From the NCBI RefSeq assembly GCF_900115345.1, contig NZ_FOWC01000009.1, positions 62,001 through 126,000 on the forward strand: a stretch of DNA of 64,000 nt, given 5' to 3'. Below, in pieces: positions 49,759-59,200 of this stretch (position 1 is the first letter of the stretch; each line of letters starts with the position of its first letter). The notes beneath the pieces were generated by a model, which had not been told where the DNA came from, searched no databases, and saw only the letters and a program-made list of their open reading frames with translations. The translations under genes were made by a program, and so were the position numbers. The stretch is from Amycolatopsis rubida. GTDB lineage: Bacteria; Actinomycetota; Actinomycetes; Mycobacteriales; Pseudonocardiaceae.

Positions 49759-50769
49759 ATGGCAGACGAGGGAAGTCGGGCTCGGCCGCTCGACGGAGCA
49801 CGACGGTTGAGCTTGCTCGATGTCTGTTCGGGGGCCGGTGGTCTGGCACTGGGGCTCGAGCAGGCGGGATTCGACCCGGTGATGCTGATCGACAACCTTC
49901 CCGTCGCCTGCGAGACGTTGAGACTGAACCGGCCGTGGTGGGACATTTGCGAGGTAGACCTGGTCGAGTTCGATCCCGTCGACGCCAAGCAGGTCTATGA
50001 CGTGGATTTGCTTTCTGCGGGCCTCCCGAGGGTGCGTGCGTCAGCCGCTGTGAACCGACCCGCGGGAAATAGTGATGAGATCACTCTGATCCGGGCGACG
50101 ATCATGCTCATGCATGCGGTGCAACCGCGGGCGCTGCTCATCGAGAACATGGCCAAGCTGATCGAAGATGACGAGCATCGGGACATCCGGGACTTCGTGG
50201 AGGAGGAACTGGACCACCTCGGGTACCGGGGGCGGTGGTTCGTCATGAACGCCGCGGACTACCGAGTGCCTCAGGATCGACGCCAGGGCATCTTCGTAGC
50301 GATGAAGGGCGACGGCATCGACGCCTTCGAGGAACCTGCCCGCGTGCTCGAGCCGCCGATCACGGTCGGTGACGCTCTCCGGGCCTCCATGGCATCCCGA
50401 GGATGGGCGCAGGCGGACGAGTGGGCCGACTATGCTAATCGTCTCGCGCCTACCTTGGTCGGCGGATCATGGAACCGCGGAGGCGGGGACCTGGGACCAA
50501 CGGGGACGAAGAACGCTTGGGCGAGGATGGGCGTCAACGGGGGCTCGCTTGCCGACGAGCTGCCTGGACCTGAGTACCGGTGGCGACCAGATCTTGTCCG
50601 ATCCGAACTGATCCGGTTGACCGTGGACCAAACGGCGCACCTGCAAGGATTCCCGTCGGACTGGAAGTTTGCGGGAGGCAAGACCGCGCGATACCGTCAG
50701 GTTGGCAACGCTTCGCCGCCGCCGGTCGCGCGCGCTCTCGGCGAGGCCCTGCGAAAGGTCCTCTTGTGA
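49759..50769 (+). CDS. C5-cytosine DNA methyltransferase-like protein lacking the catalytic Pro-Cys motif
   Basis: This gene encodes 336 residues from ATG 49759 (MADEGSRARPLDGARR), with AAGGAAGG upstream. Motif I is SLLDVCSGAGGLALGLEQAG, motif VI is LLIENMAKL, motif VIII VPQDRRQGIF, and motif X RQVGNASPPPVARALG. Where active enzymes have GGPPCQ or GFPCQ, this one reads SAGLPRVRASAAVNR (Pro90, Arg91): the nucleophilic Cys is missing. The surrounding frame is intact and no nearby frameshift restores it. It is probably a non-catalytic partner of the complete enzyme encoded 49 bases downstream. Confidence 0.85.
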   Translation: MADEGSRARPLDGARRLSLLDVCSGAGGLALGLEQAGFDPVMLIDNLPVACETLRLNRPWWDICEVDLVEFDPVDAKQVYDVDLLSAGLPRVRASAAVNRPAGNSDEITLIRATIMLMHAVQPRALLIENMAKLIEDDEHRDIRDFVEEELDHLGYRGRWFVMNAADYRVPQDRRQGIFVAMKGDGIDAFEEPARVLEPPITVGDALRASMASRGWAQADEWADYANRLAPTLVGGSWNRGGGDLGPTGTKNAWARMGVNGGSLADELPGPEYRWRPDLVRSELIRLTVDQTAHLQGFPSDWKFAGGKTARYRQVGNASPPPVARALGEALRKVLL

Positions 50770-50818
50770 CCGGAGCGCCTCCGTCCGGCTGGAACGCGGC
50801 TCGTTACAATCGCTGGTC

Positions 50819-51946
50819 ATGACCCCTCAGCAGCAGACGCTCGACTTCGACGAGCAGCTTCACCTCGTCGATCTGTTTGCCGGGCCGGGAGGGCTTGACG
50901 TAGCTGCTCATTGGTTGGGGATCGTCGCGGACGGTGTCGAGTGGGACGCCGGAGCGTGCGCGACTCGTCGGGCCGCAGGTCTGGGTACCTGGCAGAACGA
51001 CGTTCGCCAACTGGGGCCGGAGGACTTTCCCTCGGCGACAATCCTTACCGGCGGTCCGCCGTGTCAGACCTACACTGTTGCCGGCGGCGGTGCGGGACGT
51101 CGTGCGCTTGACCAGGTGCTCGGCTTCGTCAAGCGGATGGCGGCAGGCGAGGATGTCCGGCCCAGTCTCGAGGATCTCGAGGACGAGCGGACCGCGCTGG
51201 TGTTGGAGCCATTGCGATGGGCATTGCGCGCCAAGCAGCTGGAACGCCCTTACCAGACGATCGTTCTCGAGCAGGTTCCAGCTGTCCTGCCGGTCTGGGA
51301 GGCGATGGAAGAAGCACTCGAGGGAATCGGATACAAGAGCACCTCCGGTATTTTGCATACGGAAGAATACGGTGTTCCGCAGACTCGGCGTCGGGCGATT
51401 CTTATCGCCAAGTTCGGCGTGAAGGAGAAACCCGAGTTGCCCACGCCGACGCACCGGCGGTTTCGACGAGGGGACGTACGGTCGGCGGCGGTCGAAGAGA
51501 AGCTGTCTCGCTGGGTCGCTATGGGGCAAGCACTCGAACGGACTGACGAATTCGTCGTTGTTTCGAATTACGGGACCGGCGGCAATCCTAAAGCGCGTGG
51601 ACGTCGACGTTTCGATGAGCCATCAGCGACTGTGACAGGCAAGATTTCGCGTAACCGCCTTGAAACGCTCGCCGGGAAAGATCTGCCTCGTCTCGACTTT
51701 TATGCCGCAGGTCGACTTCAAACTTTTCCTCAAGACTACCCGTGGGCAGGGAAAGACGTTTCTCAGCAAATTGGCAATGCTATCCCGCCAAGGTTGGCGG
51801 CCCACGTACTTGCGGCAGCGCTGGACCTGGTTATCGATCCTCGACGTTTGGACGAGGCGGTTCGCGGTTCCTGGGAGAAGTTTGACAATACTCGCCCGGT
51901 AGCGGTCCGGAAAGCCGTGGTCTCCGACGATGTCGATGCAGGCTAA
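50819..51946 (+). CDS. C5-cytosine DNA methyltransferase
   Basis: This gene encodes 375 residues from ATG 50819 (MTPQQQTLDFDEQLHLVDLF). The SAM motif is LVDLFAGPGGLDVAAHW, the catalytic motif TILTGGPPCQTYTVAGGGAG (Cys82), and motif VI LEQVPAVLP (EQV for the usual ENV). Motif VIII is VPQTRRRAILIA and motif X QQIGNAIPPRLAAHVL. It should methylate cytosine C5 in a short DNA site. The target domain between VIII and X reads RWVAMGQALERTDEF and is short. It overlaps the convergent DUF6339-like gene by four bases. It is likely the protective methylase of the island. Confidence 0.92.
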   Translation: MTPQQQTLDFDEQLHLVDLFAGPGGLDVAAHWLGIVADGVEWDAGACATRRAAGLGTWQNDVRQLGPEDFPSATILTGGPPCQTYTVAGGGAGRRALDQVLGFVKRMAAGEDVRPSLEDLEDERTALVLEPLRWALRAKQLERPYQTIVLEQVPAVLPVWEAMEEALEGIGYKSTSGILHTEEYGVPQTRRRAILIAKFGVKEKPELPTPTHRRFRRGDVRSAAVEEKLSRWVAMGQALERTDEFVVVSNYGTGGNPKARGRRRFDEPSATVTGKISRNRLETLAGKDLPRLDFYAAGRLQTFPQDYPWAGKDVSQQIGNAIPPRLAAHVLAAALDLVIDPRRLDEAVRGSWEKFDNTRPVAVRKAVVSDDVDAG

Positions 51947-52824
51947 GCGTCATCGTCTTCTTTCTTCTTCCGGACGCGGACGTTCGCGTCTTTCTGAAGT
52001 CGTTGGAACAACGGCAGCAGCGCTTGGATGCTCGCTTCGGCGACATAGCCGTCGTCTGGACCGTCTGGCAGACGATCCCACGGCACTTGCGCAGCGCTCT
52101 CTGCGCTGGAAATCCACGCTTCGGTGCCCTCAGGATCGGGGCCGGAATCTGGCGCGAGTGCTTCGAAAACCAGCGTGCTTCCCGCGATATTGATCGCAGC
52201 GGAAAGGGCATGAAGATGATCGCCTAGCCGCGGAGTCTGTTCGTCTCGCATTCGCTCCAACAGGCGAACGATGGCGACCGCGGTCGGTCGGTGATCGATG
52301 ACGTCCAGCCTCATCGTGCTGTTGAAAATCTCCTGAACCTGGCATGCCGCTTCGGCCGGGCGGTAGTCCTCACCGTTCCGGAACAACTCCGCTGCCCACC
52401 ACAGACGCGCGAAAGCCTGGGTGTAGTGCGGGCCGCTGAAACGGGATGCCTGCGCGATCGACTTACCGCGGTGACGCCACACCACGTAATCCGGGGCGAC
52501 TAGCAGAGCAATGAAGTTCCACAGCTCGCCCTGCGCGGCTTCGCTGCGGCTCATTCGCAATGTGGCATGCAGGCGGGGAGCCAACCATGCATCGGCAGCG
52601 GTCCTCCGGTCGTGGAAACGACGCATCGCCTCGTCGACCAGTTCACGAAACGGTTCCGTTTGCCATCGTGCGCTCACCGGCAGTGCAGTGGCCGTTTTCT
52701 GCAGCGCGGCCCTCGGCGGCACCTCGTCGCCAGACTGGATGCCGCGACCTAGGTGAGCTGCGACGGCCGCGTTCGACAACAGCCCGAGGGTCGCGGGCGG
52801 TTCGACAATGACGGTGCTGGTCAT
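51943..52824 (-). CDS. DUF6339-like protein of the defence island, function unknown
   Basis: This gene encodes 293 residues beginning MTSTVIVEPPATLGLLSNAA. It is mainly helical, with stretches WNFIALLVAPDYVVWRH and QASRFSGPHYTQAFARLWWA that recall the DUF6339 family seen beside cytosine methyltransferases. The match is from memory and is uncertain. No nuclease or ATPase motif is visible. The C-terminus is a charged tail (KKKEDDDA). Its ATG overlaps the stop of the upstream gene (ATGA), so it is the last of a three-gene leftward arm. Confidence 0.6.
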   Translation of the reverse strand: MTSTVIVEPPATLGLLSNAAVAAHLGRGIQSGDEVPPRAALQKTATALPVSARWQTEPFRELVDEAMRRFHDRRTAADAWLAPRLHATLRMSRSEAAQGELWNFIALLVAPDYVVWRHRGKSIAQASRFSGPHYTQAFARLWWAAELFRNGEDYRPAEAACQVQEIFNSTMRLDVIDHRPTAVAIVRLLERMRDEQTPRLGDHLHALSAAINIAGSTLVFEALAPDSGPDPEGTEAWISSAESAAQVPWDRLPDGPDDGYVAEASIQALLPLFQRLQKDANVRVRKKKEDDDA

Positions 52825-53801
52825 CGTTCCTCGTTTTCGGCGGCACGGTGGACGGATCGGATCGCTGTGGTCAGCCGCTTGGGTACCTGACTCCGTTTCC
52901 CCGCCGCGTATTGCAGGCGAGTCTGCAGCTCAGACCAGCTGTAGCCCTCCGTTCTGCGCTGGTTGATCTCATAGAGAGCGTCAGTCGGAGTCCGATCTGG
53001 AAACACGTCGGGGAGCATCGCCATGAGAACCGATCCTTTCCAGCCGCCTGGAATTTGAGGCGTGCCGTCCTCGTCAAGCTCCAGCGAGGCGATGGCAGTA
53101 TGGAACATGGCAGTCCAAGCATCTTGTGCGATCTGACTGCTCATCGTTTCCCGCAACGCTCTTTCGATTGCAGAGCCACCTGCGCTGTTCAAGATGTCTG
53201 TGAATCCTTCGACGGCGGAGGTGTTCAGCAAGACTTTGGGTATCTCGCCAGAGGTGTCGACAAGCCAGGGCGCGTCTTTGAACTGTCGAAGCCACGCTTC
53301 GGGGCCGTTGCGGAAGTCGATCTCGACGATGTCGATCTCGCGCTGCCGCGCCGGCGTATCGGCTTTCAGGTCGACATACCAGTGCCGGTCGGTGCTGCCG
53401 ATGAGTCGGCCGGGCACCTCGTCGTAGGTGCCGACGACAGCGAGGGAGAGCGTTGCCCGGACCAGGTGTGCGGACCGCGCCAGCTCGACGGACCCGCGGT
53501 AGGACCCGCCGGTGCCGCTTCCCAACGAGGTGACAGTTCTAGTGTTGGTTGCACTCTCGGTCAGTACTGCCAGACATTGAACGTCTTTCCACGGTCCTTC
53601 GGAAATTTCCTTTGTGGGGAGTTTCGCTTCGAGCAGTAGTGTTGCCGCGTGCCAGCGCTCTTTGCCCGACTGGTGCAGTGCCACGGTCCGTTCTGTCTTG
53701 GAGACTTGGGCATACGGCAACGGCACACCGTCGACTGTCACCGCCGTGATATCGAGATCGACATCACCGAACACGACCGGATACGGTAAAGCGGTCCTCA
53801 T
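52821..53801 (-). CDS. Unknown protein between GHKL-ATPase and DUF6339-like gene
   Basis: I do not recognise this 326-residue protein. It starts MRTALPYPVVFGDVDLDITA and has a strand-rich N-terminal half with SLGSGTGGSYRGSVELARSA and VVGTYDEVPGRLIGSTDRHW. A mid-protein patch reads RQREIDIVEIDFRNGPEAWL, and the C-terminal half is more helical (ERALRETMSSQIAQDAWTAM). The patch resembles parts of nuclease folds but I cannot identify catalytic residues. Both ends overlap neighbouring genes by ATGA, so it is a fixed member of the arm. Confidence 0.65.
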   Translation of the reverse strand: MRTALPYPVVFGDVDLDITAVTVDGVPLPYAQVSKTERTVALHQSGKERWHAATLLLEAKLPTKEISEGPWKDVQCLAVLTESATNTRTVTSLGSGTGGSYRGSVELARSAHLVRATLSLAVVGTYDEVPGRLIGSTDRHWYVDLKADTPARQREIDIVEIDFRNGPEAWLRQFKDAPWLVDTSGEIPKVLLNTSAVEGFTDILNSAGGSAIERALRETMSSQIAQDAWTAMFHTAIASLELDEDGTPQIPGGWKGSVLMAMLPDVFPDRTPTDALYEINQRRTEGYSWSELQTRLQYAAGKRSQVPKRLTTAIRSVHRAAENEER

Positions 53802-55894
53802 GCCACGCCTCCACGAGTCCGCTGGATATCCACGACGAGCCGGGACATTCGACTGGGCACTGGATGTTTGGCGGGATCAGTGATCGCAGTGAACGATGCG
53901 GCACGCACACCGGGATCGATCACGAGGTTATCAGCCTCGATCGAGCAATTCTCGGCGGAGACCAGCCGCCAGGGCACATCCGGCCTGCTGCCCGAGCGTA
54001 CGTCGAACTTCGCGACCGGAGTCAACGACCACGGGTCCTCGGAGTCGGGCAACTTCAGCGAGACCGTGACGTTCCATGCGCCGTCGTCACTGATGAGGGC
54101 GTTGACAGCGCGCACTGTCGGAATGGGCTGATTCCGACGCGGACCTGCAGTCGGACTGTCGAACTTCAGCAGTTCGCGTAACAGTGCGGGACCATCGCGG
54201 CGTATGCGCTCCCGTTTTCCGACCAGTCGTCGGACGGCGTCGTCGATCGCTCGGTGGAAGTCGGTCAATCTGCTTTGCGCACCTCGAACGTAGGTGGCGG
54301 TCAGCTCCTCAGTCTTGCCCCATCGGTTGTGCTCAGGAGGTTCGGAAGCACGCAAGAATTGTTCGGCCAGCTCGACTTCTTCATTGTTTCGACCAGTTGC
54401 ATAACCCGCCAGCAGGACAGCTTGGAAGGCCATCGCCCCGATAGGCAGTTCCCTCGGGCGATAGTCGCGCACCGTCATCCGGTTACCGCGCATGAGGACG
54501 ACTTGGTTCAGCGGCTGATCTGTCTCGCCTGCGGGCGTGATCAAGAGAACGGCTTCGTGCTCGATACTGGCGGGCTTTCTGCGGCTGTCGGTCCGCCGCG
54601 GCACCACCGTCAACGGTACCCCCGCTCGGGCTACCTGTTCGCCTTCTGTCAGTTCCTCCACGGTCTCTCCGTCGAGGTGAGCCTCGAGAGCTCGGCTGAG
54701 TGCTGGGTAGTGTTCATGCGGATCGACTCGCTTCTCCGGGATCACGGTCTGTCCGTTGTGGAATGCGGTCACGCTCGCTTCGAGCATCGGTTCTCCGCCG
54801 CTACCCGACACCATCGCGGCCCAGAAGTCTTTGGCCAACGACCGGACGAGCTTGTCGTGCATCTCGTCCAAGGTGTCGGCGGTCCCCGAAGCGTCGTGTG
54901 CGCCGACGATCAGGAACGAGGTTCCCGGATCATCGTTGGGCCGCTCGAGATGGAGAGCTTGGACGGTTTCCTCGTCGGCCCACCAGGAACGGGCAGTGCC
55001 GCGGCGCTCGTCCTCGGTGTCGGGCTCGCCGAACCACGCCGGCCCGGCGTAGGCGTCGCCGTCGATCGTGTGCCAGGGCAGGTCGAGCCTGCCGACGACA
55101 CGGCGGGCAGTTCTTCTCTCGAACGGTTTCGAAAGAGTTGAGTTGATCAGGACCAGGCCAAACCGGCTCGTGCCCCACAGCGTAGCTTTGCCCAGCCCGT
55201 AAGAACCGCCTGCCCTGCTGGCCTGCTGTTTGAAACTGTCGAGCTGGCGTCGGACGACCGCCGCGAACTGGCCGTCACTGTATTCGGGCCCGACCAGGCC
55301 GGTCGCGTTGTAGTCGTCTACGCGCAGGAGTCGCAAGGTTCTGGTGGCCGCGAGGTCGTCGAGTGCTGAACGCAGGCTTTTCGAGACTTTTTGTTCGGTC
55401 GCCGCTGCCTGTTCGTAGTGCTGCCGCAACGTGTCCCACTGGATGCTGCGCAGGAACGCGTCCAACCGTTCGCCGGTCAGTTCGTGCAGGACGTAGCGCA
55501 CCCGAACAGCGCGATCGGTATCGAGTCTCTCGTCGAGGGAGTTCTGGGTAGCCTCCTTGGCCAGCACGGAGAGATCTGCGTCGAAAGCGAATGCGGCGGC
55601 GTTGCCGTATTCTCGTCCCCCGTCGGCATGCGCGGGGCGGTGGTACCACTTGCGGGCGAGTGCGGGAGCCAGGTCTTCAGAGCGGTTGTAGACGGCTGCT
55701 GGATCGCTGTCGAAGGCTTCGGCGATCGCCCGCTTTGTCTCCTCGCGAGGTTGCGCTCGCCCGGTGATCCAAGCTGAGACGGCTGCCCGGGTGAGCCCTA
55801 GCCGATCCGCGAGTTGAGCTTGCGTCATGTCCGCGCGTCGTAGCTGGCGCGCCAGCCATGGCCCGAAGTCGCTGGCGGGTTGCCCCTCGGACAT
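53798..55894 (-). CDS. HTH DNA-binding domain fused to GHKL (MORC/MutL-like) ATPase
   Basis: This gene encodes 698 residues from ATG 55894 (MSEGQPASDFGPWLARQL), with AGGAGG six bases before it. Residues 10-55 are an XRE-type helix-turn-helix (MTQAQLADRLGLTRAAVSAW). The GHKL ATPase follows: N-box VLAKEATQNSLDERLDTDR near 110-128, a DxG-type LLRVDDYNATGLVG near 190, and the lid GGSYGLGKATLWGTSRFGL near 230. The long C-terminal region has no domain I know. GHKL/MORC ATPases occur in restriction-like systems, where they may clamp or load DNA. It probably also represses its own promoter at 55952-55977. Confidence 0.85.
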   Translation of the reverse strand: MSEGQPASDFGPWLARQLRRADMTQAQLADRLGLTRAAVSAWITGRAQPREETKRAIAEAFDSDPAAVYNRSEDLAPALARKWYHRPAHADGGREYGNAAAFAFDADLSVLAKEATQNSLDERLDTDRAVRVRYVLHELTGERLDAFLRSIQWDTLRQHYEQAAATEQKVSKSLRSALDDLAATRTLRLLRVDDYNATGLVGPEYSDGQFAAVVRRQLDSFKQQASRAGGSYGLGKATLWGTSRFGLVLINSTLSKPFERRTARRVVGRLDLPWHTIDGDAYAGPAWFGEPDTEDERRGTARSWWADEETVQALHLERPNDDPGTSFLIVGAHDASGTADTLDEMHDKLVRSLAKDFWAAMVSGSGGEPMLEASVTAFHNGQTVIPEKRVDPHEHYPALSRALEAHLDGETVEELTEGEQVARAGVPLTVVPRRTDSRRKPASIEHEAVLLITPAGETDQPLNQVVLMRGNRMTVRDYRPRELPIGAMAFQAVLLAGYATGRNNEEVELAEQFLRASEPPEHNRWGKTEELTATYVRGAQSRLTDFHRAIDDAVRRLVGKRERIRRDGPALLRELLKFDSPTAGPRRNQPIPTVRAVNALISDDGAWNVTVSLKLPDSEDPWSLTPVAKFDVRSGSRPDVPWRLVSAENCSIEADNLVIDPGVRAASFTAITDPAKHPVPSRMSRLVVDIQRTRGGVA

Positions 55895-56294
55895 CCACAT
55901 CCTCCTGCTTTCGCTGGTAGAAGGCCTCTTGTCGGCATCTTATCAGATTTGATTTGACACGTGAGGTCGTGTCAAATTATGGTTGACAGCGTTGGGTCGT
56001 AACACAGGCCGACTTGTGGACGACCGCAATGATCGTAAGAACTCGATCTCGCTCCGGCGGGGTCCGGGCTCGGAGCCGAGTGTGCGAGAACGACGCAGGG
56101 TTCCGTGAACGGGCTCGCTTGCGCGAATACAACACAGCTCTTCGCCATGCAAGTCCTTTTCTGATCACTGTTGTCGCCGGGGAGACGGCAACACAGTTTG
56201 AGGATTGATCATCAGAATCTCGACGGTCGGGCCTCCGGATGGAGAACGACCGGCCGTCGTCACACGCTAATGCCTGTCGTTGGGAGCGAATCGG
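55895..56294. other. Divergent control region between the two arms of the island
   Basis: The 400 bases between the leftward HTH-GHKL gene and the rightward GHKL-helicase gene hold no gene. The left third is AT-rich and holds the operator and a rightward promoter (next entry). The rest, 56000-56290, is an untranslated leader for the long helicase gene, with no hairpin I trust. Confidence 0.6.
55952..55982 (+). promoter_or_regulatory. Perfect 9-bp palindromic operator over a rightward promoter
   Basis: ATTTGACAC (55952-55960) and GTGTCAAAT (55969-55977) are exact inverted repeats around eight bases. The -35 TTGACA (55954-55959) and -10 TTATGG (55977-55982) with 17 bases between lie directly on it. 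An XRE-type regulator bound here would block the rightward operon and, by position, also its own leftward promoter. Confidence 0.7.
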
Positions 56295-59200
56295 ATGGTG
56301 GACACGTCGGACGGAACCGTGCTCGGCACAGTCGTCGAGCTTTCCGACCTGGCCTTGAGCACGTATGCGCTCAGCGAAGGGCGGGTGGAGGAAGACGCCA
56401 ACGGCGAGCGCCGCATCCACCAGGGTGGTTACGGCGATCGACAGATCTTCGAGTTGGTGCAGAACGCCGCGGATGAAATGCGCGAGCCGGAAGAGTCCGG
56501 CGGACGCATCCAGGTAGTGCTCACCGATGATCATCTGTACTGCGCGAACGAAGGCCGACCGATCACGCCCGAGGGTGCGGAAACCATCCTCCGCATGGGA
56601 GTGTCGCGGAAGCGCGGTGGCCAGATCGGGCGGTTCGGCGTCGGGGTGAAGTCGGTTCTGTCGGTGACGCGGGCACCGCAGTTCTTCAGCCGCACCGGAG
56701 CTTTCGGGTTCGACGCCGAATGGGCGCGCGAGCAGATCCTCTCAGCTGTGAACGAGGGCCGTCGACAAAAGCGACTCCCGGAGCTGGCCGCGCTGGAAAA
56801 CACGCCAGTGCTTCGGTTGGCACGGCCCCTCGACGTCGCCGCGGAACGTCGCCTCGACCAGGTTCTGCATGAGCTGCTCGACTGGGCGGTCACCGTAGTC
56901 CGCCTGCCGCTTCTGCCGGGAGCCAGCGAGGGGTTGGGACACGACATTCAACAGTCTGGACGGATCAGGGGAGGAGATCTGCCGCCACGGGAGTTCCCGC
57001 ACCTTTTTCAGGTCTTCTCATCGCACGTCGGTACTTTGGTACTCGAGGACCGGCGGCGAATGCCCTTGGTGCGCAGGGAGATCACTGTTGCCCGTGAAGG
57101 TGACGAACGCATCATCAAGGAAGCCCGCAGCGGTGCCAAACCCGTGATCGAACGGCATCGGGTCTTCTCCCGGCCGCACCGAGTCGACGACGAGATCCGG
57201 CAAGGTGCCGGTGAACTGCACGACCGAGTGACAATCGACGTATCCTGGTCGGTGCCGGACTATCGGGTCATGACCAACGTCCAGGGGCAGACGCTGCACA
57301 CGGTGCCCAACGACCGCGGTGCTTTCTGGGCATACTTCCCGACCACTTACCCGACGACGTTGAGCGGTGCGCTGAACGCGGCGTGGAAGACGAACGAAGA
57401 TCGGCAGAACCTGCTGCAGAGCCCGTTCAACAACGAACTCTTGCGGGTCGCTGCCGATCTGGTGGTCTCATCGCTTGGCGAGCTCGTGGTCGACGAGGAT
57501 CCCGGTGCTTACTTGCCGTTGCTTCCTGGTCGCGCTAAGGAATCGCCGAACTGGGCATGTACTTACCTCACGACGCGGATCTGGCAGGAAGCAGCGATTC
57601 GTCCGTCGCTGCCTGATCAGGACGGAGTGTTGCGCCGTCCCGCTGACCTGCTCATTCACCCGGAGAAGCTCAAGCCCGGCACGTTGGAGTTGTGGCGGAG
57701 TCACAGCGGCAGGCCTCGTGACTGGATCCACCACTCCGTCGAGGCCACGCGTGAGCGGCGGGGAAAGGTGACCCACGTCCTCGATGCCGCGGGACAGGAG
57801 CCGGCGACCATCCGGGAATGGCTGGAGGCACTGGTTGTCAACGGGACTCCCGCCGGATCTGCCGTCGCGCTGAAAGTCCTGGCCGCTCTCTTGGAAGATG
57901 AGTTGCTCCACGACCACGCCGCTGCCGCGGACGCCCGCCAGGCGAAGATCTTGCTGACCGAGCAATGCGAGTTTGTGTCCCCGATCGCCGGGAGCGTGTT
58001 CAGGAGGACTGTCGAAGATGGACTGCGGGACGACCTGACTTACGTCCACCGCGCGTTGGCTGAAGATGTGTCCCTCCAGCGTACCCTAGGTCAGTTGGGC
58101 ATCCGAGATGCCGACGCGGAGGGACGTTTCCGGAGCGTTCTGGACCAGGGAGGCTTCGACTACTACTCGGCCGAGTCTTGGACCCGGTTCTGGGAACTCA
58201 TGCGCACGGCCGGCAAGACATCTCAGGTGCCTGCGATCGAGAAGGCGATGCCGTCGGCACAGGACACGCTGAAAGTTCGAACTGTCGCCGGAAACTGGCG
58301 GTCTATCGGTCAATGCCTGCTGACCGGAGCGGTTGTCCCCGAAGACGGGTCGCGTGACGCCGAGATCGCGATAGACCCGGGATTCCACGGCGACGACCGC
58401 AGCGTGTTGATCGAGTTCGGTGCCGTTGCCACCCCGCGGCGGGGTCACCGTCCCGATGGAGAAACGTGGTTTGACGAGTACCACAAGGCGGTCTACGAGA
58501 GCTACGTCCGGAAGCTGAAGCCGACGGAGCACCGTCCAGCCACCAAAACGGTCAAGGTGGAGGGCGGCCCGATAGCAGGGCCGACCTCGGTCTTCCTCGA
58601 ACTGTCGAAGGAAGGCCGGGCCGCGTTCCTGAACGCGATGCCCGATGAAGGACTGACGGAGAACTGGACGCGGCAGATCGGCAAGTCCGCGGCCACTCGC
58701 GTCGCGGTGAAGTCGCCGATTCGGTGGCTGCTGGACCAATACGGCTGGGTTGCGACCTCGAAGGGCATCGTGCCGGTCCGCGACGCAGTCGCTCCGCAAC
58801 TGTCCGTTTACCGGGATGCGCTGCCCGTCGCGGAAATCAGTCCGAGCAAGGCTGCGCGGTTGAAGCTGCCCGCGAAAGTAGAGCAAGTGCGAGACGCGCA
58901 GTGGGCCGATTTGCTGCAGCGGGTGAAGGAGAGCGATGACGACAGTTTCATCGGACGCACCTACGCTCTGCTGGTAAGGGCGGAGTGCAGTCTGCTGCGC
59001 GAGGAGTTCAGCACGCGTTGCCGCGTGGGCGACCGGTGGGAACTGCGTCCCGACGAAGATATCGCCATCGCTTTCAGCCGGGATGACTTGATCGAGTTGG
59101 TGAAGGAGAACCACCCGGCACTCCTTATCGATCGCGCCGAGGATCGCGACGAGGCTGAAGCGATGATCTCTGATTGGGGCATGCGCCGGGTCTCGGATGT

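Noticed and set aside
49990..50090. Frameshift hiding the Pro-Cys motif of the first methyltransferase
   Set aside because: Reading the other two frames here gives no Pro-Cys-Gln sequence, and motifs before and after are in one frame.
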